DNA of 64,000 nucleotides from Molossus alvarezi (taxonomy: Eukaryota; Chordata; Mammalia; Chiroptera; Molossidae). Shown piece after piece: positions 58,035 to 64,000 of this stretch; positions within the stretch are counted from its first letter, which is position 1; each line of letters starts with the position of its first letter. The translations under genes and the position numbers were made by a program. Under the pieces are notes generated by a model, which saw only the letters and a list, made by a program, of their open reading frames with translations, searched no databases and was not told the DNA's origin. Where the stretch lies: assembly GCA_037176705.1 (NCBI GenBank), contig CM073888.1:46692810-46756809 (forward strand), in the 5' to 3' direction.

Positions 58035-59740
58035 ACATGCACTGTCTGCTGTTAAACAAATCCCTGATGTCTTCCAAACAGGTCCTGGGTAACCTGCTTC
58101 ATGCTGCACTTCATGGCCAGATTTCCTCACTGACCCCTGAACTCCAGAGACCAGTGACCGCAAATGCACTACCGGTGGGCTCCCCAAATCAGCCACCGGG
58201 TGATCCACTCTGTTTCCTCCTGCTTCCCCAGACCAGCTCCTCACCGGCAGGCTGGAACCGATGTCCCATCTAGCCTACCCCCATGCAAGCTCTCTGGTCC
58301 TGAGAAACAAGCTCCATCTCGGAACTGTGTTCCGACATAAAACTACCAACAACTGTCGGTCTCACCCCAGTCAGTGATAATTCCCCAGGACTCGGCTTGA
58401 CAAGAAGAAAAATGAAGAGGAAGAAAACTAGATGCTTGCCAGCATGACTGTTAAATGTCAGCTCTTCCGGAGTTTATCCCCACATGAGATATTTCTCTGG
58501 TACTGAGGACAATCACTGAAAAAACATGACAACATAATAAAGCCACAGACGGCAACCCCATCATTACTGCTGCAGGAAATAAACACAGATGCATGTCTCC
58601 AAAGCGCATGTCAGGAGGGGAATGATGATGTGCACAAATGAACCCTCTCATCCTGGACCAAGGGCTTAAGTATCAGCTCAAAGTGAGACGTAATTACATA
58701 CAAATCACCCATGACAATGCTATCTGCTAAGCACGTATTATGCTCTCACATTTTCAGAGAGTTTGTTTTCTTTTTTTCGCTGCAAATGCTCTAAAAGTCT
58801 TCCCACTTGGATTCCAGTGACACAAATTACGAAGTGTTGCAGCCGGCACTTACACTGCTTAACAAGGCAGACGCAGCCCGCCACGGACAGCTACGGGCAC
58901 CACGCGCCTCATGCTGCTCATCGTGCCAAGACGACCTGCAGCTGTGGCCAAAATCGGCAAGAGTGACGCGGGCCATGCTGAGAAGCCATTTGGCTGTCCA
59001 ATCAAAACTGGATATAAACAATCATTTGGAAAATAGGTTCCATTTGTGTTTCTGGCCACAGGAAAATGGGGCAGAGAATAAAAAATAAATGAGAAAGAAG
59101 CAGAGGGCAAAAGCTGACCAATATAAAGAATGCAGCATCTAGTTTGAGTCTCCAAGATAAAAGGAGCTAGAATTCCTTCACTTTGGCTCTCGGCGATGCT
59201 CGCTTTACTGGTAATTTGTAGTCTTCACGTGGCTGGCTGGAGCATCACAATGCTCAGATTGGCCTCTGCAACCTCAAGCTTTGCCTTAGGAAAACAATAA
59301 AAGACAACAATTTTGCTAAGAGTTATTACTTCATTTATACTGAGATCCTTGAGCGAAATTTAAGCTCAACCTTTCAGGGTTGTGCTCTATTTCATAACAA
59401 GAAGTCCACCTACACGGGTGAGCATATGAATGGGTCATAATTACCGAAGCCCCATCGACTCACAGGTAAGTTCTAGAAAGTTTGTATTTATTAAAGCCTA
59501 TTGACATCCACAGTTATTTAAAAGGGTGAGGGGTGGAAAGGAGATTGTATTTTCTTTTTCTTTCTTTTTTTTTGTCTTCTTCCCTGTTAGGATAAGTGCA
59601 GGCAGGCACAAAGAACACCACCTGCCCTTGAGCAAAGCCGATATCCCTGGTTTATGGAGCCACTACTGAGTTCCCCCAGCTCTGGGAAGGAGGCTGCAAC
59701 ATGTAACAGTAACAGTAACAGTATTACTAACAACAGCTGG
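58035..59740. other. Stretch without recognised repeats; candidate conserved non-coding region
   Basis: No transposon was recognised between 58035 and 59740. 58470-58740 and 58800-59080 are of mixed composition with retained CpGs near 58870-58975. Short frames on both strands (58763-59155) do not resemble known proteins. Conservation is only a possibility here. Confidence 0.35.
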
Positions 59741-59744
59741 TGCT

Positions 59745-59885
59745 CATTTAGTGCTTCCCTTGTTCCAGACACTATTCTAAGTGACTTACGTGAAGTAACT
59801 CATCGAATCCTCACAGAACCTTATGAAGTAGGCAGCAGCATTCTCCTTGTTTGAAAGATAAGGAACTCAAGTATAGACATTATTT
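59745..59885 (+). repeat. MIR relic
   Basis: tgctcatttagtgcttccct, tgttccagacactattctaa, tcatcgaatcctcacagaac and cttatgaagtaggcagcagc are MIR blocks. A (GTAACA)n run precedes it at 59702-59723. Confidence 0.7.
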
Positions 59886-60065
59886 TTTCTCATAAAGAAG
59901 TTACCTTCCTGCAACTTCAAGAGAGTGCATGAAAGGAGATGGGGTTTCTGATCTTTCTAAATATATACCCTTCACTGAAAGTACATTTGGTCTTTCTTTC
60001 CGATGAGACAGGCCCTTGTTCACAGCCTGTTCCTCTGATCTGGTAATATGTCACAGACTCAAACA

Positions 60066-60239
60066 CTTCCTTCCTTCCTCTCTCTCTTTCTTTCTTTTCC
60101 TCCCTCCCTTCCTCCCTCCCTCCCTTCCTTCCTCCCTCCCTCTCCTTACTCCCTTTCCTAACTTCCTTCCTTCCTTCCTTCCTTCCTTCCTTCCTTCCTT
60201 CCTTCCTTCCTTCCTTCCTTCCTTCCTTCCTTCCTTCCT
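60066..60239 (+). repeat. (CCTT)n microsatellite with impure left part
   Basis: 60162-60239 is nearly pure CCTT. 60066-60160 is an impure CCCT/CCTT/CTTT mixture. It abuts the L1 fragment at 60240. Frames crossing it (EGRK- and LPSF-type repeats) are not genes. Confidence 0.96.
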
Positions 60240-60345
60240 GTATCGCTGACATGCAATATTATATTAGCTTCACGTATACAGCAGTGATTTGACATTCATA
60301 TACCTTACGATGTTACCATCACAAGTTGAAAAAGACCTTGGGTCC
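60240..60345 (-). mobile_element. Antisense L1 fragment
   Basis: ctgacatgcaatattatatt, agcttcacgtatacagcagt, gatttgacattcatatacct and tacgatgttaccatcacaa match the antisense of an L1 3'UTR end. Confidence 0.7.
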
Positions 60346-61495
60346 GTTATGAGTCCTGCGATATCAATCTGCGGCAGGACCCACCCTTTTTGACTGGATT
60401 TCCGGCAGTTACCTGAGCACCTCGAGCCTGTCTTGCTGATGGAGAGCTCTGGGTGTCAAAGTTCTCAGGGTGATTTAGGCTCATGACAAGTCTTTGAAAT
60501 GGCTCTTCTTCAGTGAACCAAGAACTTCTCTCTTGGCAGAGTCACTCGACACAAGTGAAAAAGTCAGGAGCAATGTCAGGGTTTTTTGGTTTTGTTTATA
60601 AGTAGAAATTTAGGTAAAATCAAGAGTGCGATGCTACAGAATGCTAGCACCCCTTGCTTCGACTGGCTTATCCTCCGTGGATATGCTCAGATTCCTCCAC
60701 ACTGCCCGAGTGGAAACACACTGGAAACAGTAGTATATAAGATTTATGTTCAGTAGGAAGCTGTTGATAGGTGAAGCTGAAGCAGGTTGTTTTTCAAATT
60801 TTATAAATGGTATGAAAACTCACTTAACCTCAGTCTATTTCAGAGAAGGAATTACACATTGGCTTTGAGAGAAGAGACAGGAAGAAAAAGAGGAGGAAGG
60901 AGAAAGTTAGAAGAAAAACAAGCAAGGAGGAGACAGTGACCACAGAGTCAGGACGTCCTTGGAGAAGGGCACAAAGCACAGTTACCTTCAGAACTCTAGA
61001 CCACCGAGAGTGTCTCATGGTACCGCCATCCACCCTTCCAAGCCCCCCGTCCACCCTCCTCCCAGACTCACTACACCGTGGCTCTGGCTTTTCCCCTTGA
61101 ACTGTGCAAACATGCTCAGGAAGAACTCTGACAGCGCACCCACTGACATGGGAATGACTGATGAAATATCACACCATCAAAAGTATATTTCTACCAGGAA
61201 TTAAAACCTTGCGATCCAAGGCCAAAGCACCAGCTCCGGAATTCAGTATATCAACCAGCAAGTGGCAGAGGTGTTTCAAGGACCAGTGGCAATGGTCCTT
61301 TCCAAGACCAGCCTCCGTTCCCTGGGGCCCCCTTTGGACTGTGCACACAGGCTCATCAAGGTTTTCCAGATCTCTGCGCACGGCATCTCCTCTGAGAAGG
61401 CGGCTGGTATTCCAGGCAGTTGTCTCTCTGCTCTTTGAACGTGTACTAGCGCAGGGCACACATCTTCCATTAAAGCATGTGCCCCGATGTACTTT
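60346..61495. other. Unassigned sequence
   Basis: No recognised repeat. Purine-rich patch at 60840-60930. Open frames at 60830-61697 overlap on both strands and are not protein-like. Confidence 0.4.
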
Positions 61496-61499
61496 AACT

Positions 61500-61580
61500 C
61501 TGAGGTCACATGTCTGTCTCCTGCACCAGACTGACCTCCTTGGGGGCAGTCACCATATTTTGGTCACTTTTACATTCTCA
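61500..61580 (+). repeat. L2-like relic (short)
   Basis: gactgacctccttgggggca followed by gtcaccatattttggtcact resembles the L2 end (gagctccttgagggcaggga). Confidence 0.4.
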
Positions 61581-63350
61581 GCCCATGATATCAGGCCCTG
61601 CCACAAATCAAACCTCTTCAACCCCACCGGCCATCTAATCATCTCCAAATCTCAGACAGCCACTGTATCGCTTCTGAATATAAATGCTTTAATTTGATTT
61701 GCTTTAACATTTCAGTTTAAAGTACTCTTATCATTACAAAGCAGCACCTTCAAATTCCAAATTGCGTTTACAGGGAAAGTACTTCACTTGAACAAGACAC
61801 CTCCAAAAGCACTCCAAGTCGGAAGAAGCCAATCACCTCCGGGGGATGACGAGGGAGGAGGAATTCTCAGAAGCAGCATCTAAAGATAAGAGACTTAGGA
61901 AGGAAGAAAAGCAAACAAAACTACTTTCATTATTTCTCTCTTCCATGCTCAGATGTTTAAAGAAGTCTTTCACGGGAAGGCCTGGGCTGGGATTCAAGGC
62001 TCCGGAGTTTTCTGATGTGTCTAATCAAGCAGCAGAGCGAAGAGAAGAGTACATCACCATTCCTGCCCCCCCAGCGACTGCGGGTCTCAGGTTAAAAAAT
62101 AGCTTTCATCGGTATAACTGACCTTTGGCAGGATTAATAGGCTACCAGGCATGATTTTTCATAGCAGGCTGAAAAATTGCAACTAACAGGAGAGAAAATT
62201 ATATAATCACTGAAGCAAAAGACGAGCAAATAATTTATACACGAGCCCGCTGAGACGGAGCAGCCCTTCCAGGATGCTGGCCTGCCTCTCCCTAGCTGTA
62301 GCCACCAGGCATCACATCCATGCTCTGTGGCGTGGTGAGGTGATGTCTTCTAACAAGATAATAGCCTTGCTCTTCTCTCCTTTGGAACAATGCTGAGGCC
62401 CCGAGACTCATTTGTGATGTGCTTTGTTGAAACAACCTCAGACCTCGTCAAAGGAAGAAGGGAGGGTGAAGAATCAACACCGTTCCTGTCAAATGTTGGT
62501 ATCCTGCAGGCTGATAAAAGGTAGAATCAATTCTCCTCAGCAGTGAGTAATCACTTCTATGTCCTTGAAGAAACACTTGGAGAAGTGCTGGACGGGGAGC
62601 TCCACGTGCAGCGACACTGATGAAATGCTCTGTTTGCTGTGTCTGCTGTGGGAGGTGGGGGGGCGGCGCATGAATATTTCCTGCTGGCGCTTGGAGGAGC
62701 AGCCCCGAGCAAACTGGAAAGGCTGTCTTCCCCGGCGAAGGCCCTTTGCAAACTGCTGGCACTCGCTGATGAACTTCACTGAAATTAATAGTTCATATAA
62801 CCTTGGTTTAGCAGGTGCCCACTTCCCCGAATTACAGTTTTTATGATCACCAATCATGGAAGAGTCTGTGTACAAACGCACGCTCTGACACCTGCAGCTG
62901 GGGCTGCTACAGACCTTGTGGGTTGGGACCCGCAACCTTGCCAGTTGCTTCCATGGTCAGAAAGATGAGAATGTGTCAGCACAGGGGACGATGCACCTGA
63001 GGGCAGGGGGACACTCAGGACCGTGAGTGTGCGGCCCAGTGGACTGGCTGGAAGGCTGGTGGGGAGGCAGGCACCGTGTGCTCTCATTTCACCCTCATCT
63101 CTGATTTTCCCCAAAGCTTGGAAGAAGTGATTTCTCTTTTCTCTGCTCAGGTTACAGTATAAGGATATATCATGTAACCTAAACATGTCAGCTAGGTACT
63201 GTAGATATATATTAATGTTTGCCCTTTTTTTGTTTGATACAGTGGCGTTTTACTATTGGTGACTGGGGACAAATGCAATGGTTGCATTAAAGAATTTTAA
63301 CATTACAGAGTGAGGGAGGAACAAACAAACATTTGTTTCTGGTAACTGGA
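61581..63350. other. Stretch without recognised repeats; candidate conserved non-coding region
   Basis: No transposon recognised. 61840-62240 and 62440-62860 have balanced composition. 62537-62935 is open on the minus strand for 132 codons and 62559-62846 on the plus strand for 95 codons. Neither resembles a known protein and I see no splice context that would favour one. Confidence 0.35.
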
Positions 63351-63354
63351 GTGA

Positions 63355-63525
63355 GAGGGCAATGGTTCTTACATTTTACTGCACGTGAGAGGGGCCTGGT
63401 ACCTCTGGACCAACCCCAACACCTAGCCTACACCCCAGACCAATTCACTCAGGATCTCTGGGAACGTGACCCAGTTTCTAAGCCTCCCCAGGCGACTGCA
63501 GTGTGTGTCTGTGTCCCAGAACCAA
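63355..63525 (+). mobile_element. MER5-like hAT relic, copy 1
   Basis: caatggttcttacattttac, ttcactcaggatctctggga and cctccccaggcgactgcagt follow MER5 order (gtggttctcaa…aatcagaatctctgg…ctccaggtgattc). Confidence 0.6.
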
Positions 63526-63574
63526 TGGTATGAGACTCTCCAAAAGCACCTGGCTTCCCTTAATCCAATGGGCT

Positions 63575-63735
63575 TGCTCTTGAGTGGCTGGAGCAGCCCC
63601 TGGAGTCCTTGTTAAACACAGATTGCTGGGCCTCACTCCCAGACTCTCTGGCTCACTACGTCTGAACTGACATCCTAACAAGCTCCCAGGTGATGCTGCT
63701 GCTGTGCAGGGATCACACTTCGAGGATCACTGCCT
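63575..63735 (+). mobile_element. MER5-like hAT relic, copy 2
   Basis: gtccttgttaaacacagatt, gctgggcctcactcccagac, ctaacaagctcccaggtgat and ttcgaggatcactgcc give a good MER5 match. Confidence 0.7.
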
Positions 63736-63804
63736 CAATTCAATGTATTTGGCCACATGAATGATTCTCTGACTAAAAATATTCTTTTACCTGAGCCTCT
63801 CTGT

Positions 63805-63985
63805 AAACGTGGTCCTCAGACCACTGTCATCAGAATCCCTGATGTGCCTACATACAGACTCTTCGGGCCCCTGCAGATGGGCTAGGTCGGAATCACTACA
63901 GATGAGGCCCTTAAACTTCATTTCACTACCCGTCCCTGGGGATTATGCTCAGTGACGTGTGAGAGCCACTTCTGTACTTCCGCTT
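63805..63985 (+). mobile_element. MER5-like hAT relic, copy 3
   Basis: aaacgtggtcctcagaccac, tgtcatcagaatccctgatg and tcgggcccctgcagatgggc match the MER5 5' half. Same orientation as the two preceding copies. Confidence 0.58.
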
Positions 63986-64000
63986 CCTGTATGCACGTGA

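Noticed and set aside
60016..60252. Frames of lysine/arginine/glutamate or LPSF repeats
   Set aside because: Translation of the CCTT/GGAA microsatellite.
1..64000. CRISPR arrays, operons, ribosome binding sites and other bacterial features
   Set aside because: The sequence is a mammalian nuclear genome. No regularly spaced palindromic repeats exist, and the only long array is a minisatellite without spacers.
1..64000. Rolling-circle Helitron (HeliBat) copies, common in vespertilionid bats
   Set aside because: I looked for their typical AT-rich start and hairpin-CTAG end and recognised none. This weakly argues against a vespertilionid, but a manual scan cannot exclude diverged copies.

Overview
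The window looks like a stretch of bat nuclear genome, most likely a yangochiropteran. The main reason is the repeat content. I count 17 tRNA-derived SINEs of the bat Ves type, with an A-box-like tggctcag, a B-box-like ggttcg and an acatcgatgtttctctctc 3' region, most of the main type ending in a gaggat(t)aaaa tail. Other support comes from L1 copies whose 5'UTR/ORF1/ORF2 read like laurasiatherian L1, and from a short mariner-type MITE. I would not name a family or species. Attribution rests on remembered repeat consensus sequences and no database was searched.

I found no convincing protein-coding gene. No open frame resembles a known protein except decayed L1 ORF1/ORF2 pieces, and I see no CpG island or recognisable exon chain. 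The window is best read as intergenic or deep-intronic DNA.

Layout. 1-4310: a decayed L1 (5'UTR, ORF1, ORF2 endonuclease part, then a jump over most of the reverse transcriptase) carrying two SINEs. 4311-6270: a TG microsatellite, an old dispersed repeat, an L1 3' end and a SINE. 6.3-15 kb: AT-rich quiet DNA with one SINE, MIR/L2 relics, an antisense L1 3'UTR (10.6-11.3 kb) and a 41-bp U2 snRNA retrofragment with target-site duplication (13381-13421). 15-20 kb: SINE-rich, including a SINE nested inside an older SINE. 20-31 kb: mostly quiet DNA with an L1 3' end followed by a nested inverted SINE pair (23.6-24.8 kb), another L1 3' end and the mariner MITE (28.85 kb). 31-45 kb: scattered SINEs and MIR/L2/MER5 relics. 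45-51 kb: two related L1 3' ends, one inserted into an older repeat, then L2 and SINE copies. 52966-54245: a large G-rich minisatellite built on an 11-bp unit containing AGCT. 54-64 kb: L1, L2 and MIR relics, a SINE, a CCTT microsatellite, a stretch without recognised repeats (58-59.7 and 61.6-63.3 kb), and three MER5-like hAT relics in a row at the right edge.

No genes interact here. The processes visible are L1-mediated retrotransposition (SINE, L1 and U2 insertions with direct repeats), old cut-and-paste DNA transposition (mariner, hAT/MER5) and tandem-repeat expansion. I found no new biological system. The best leads are the 11-bp minisatellite, which superficially resembles immunoglobulin switch DNA, SINE-borne CTCF-like motifs, the U2 retrofragment and the MITE.
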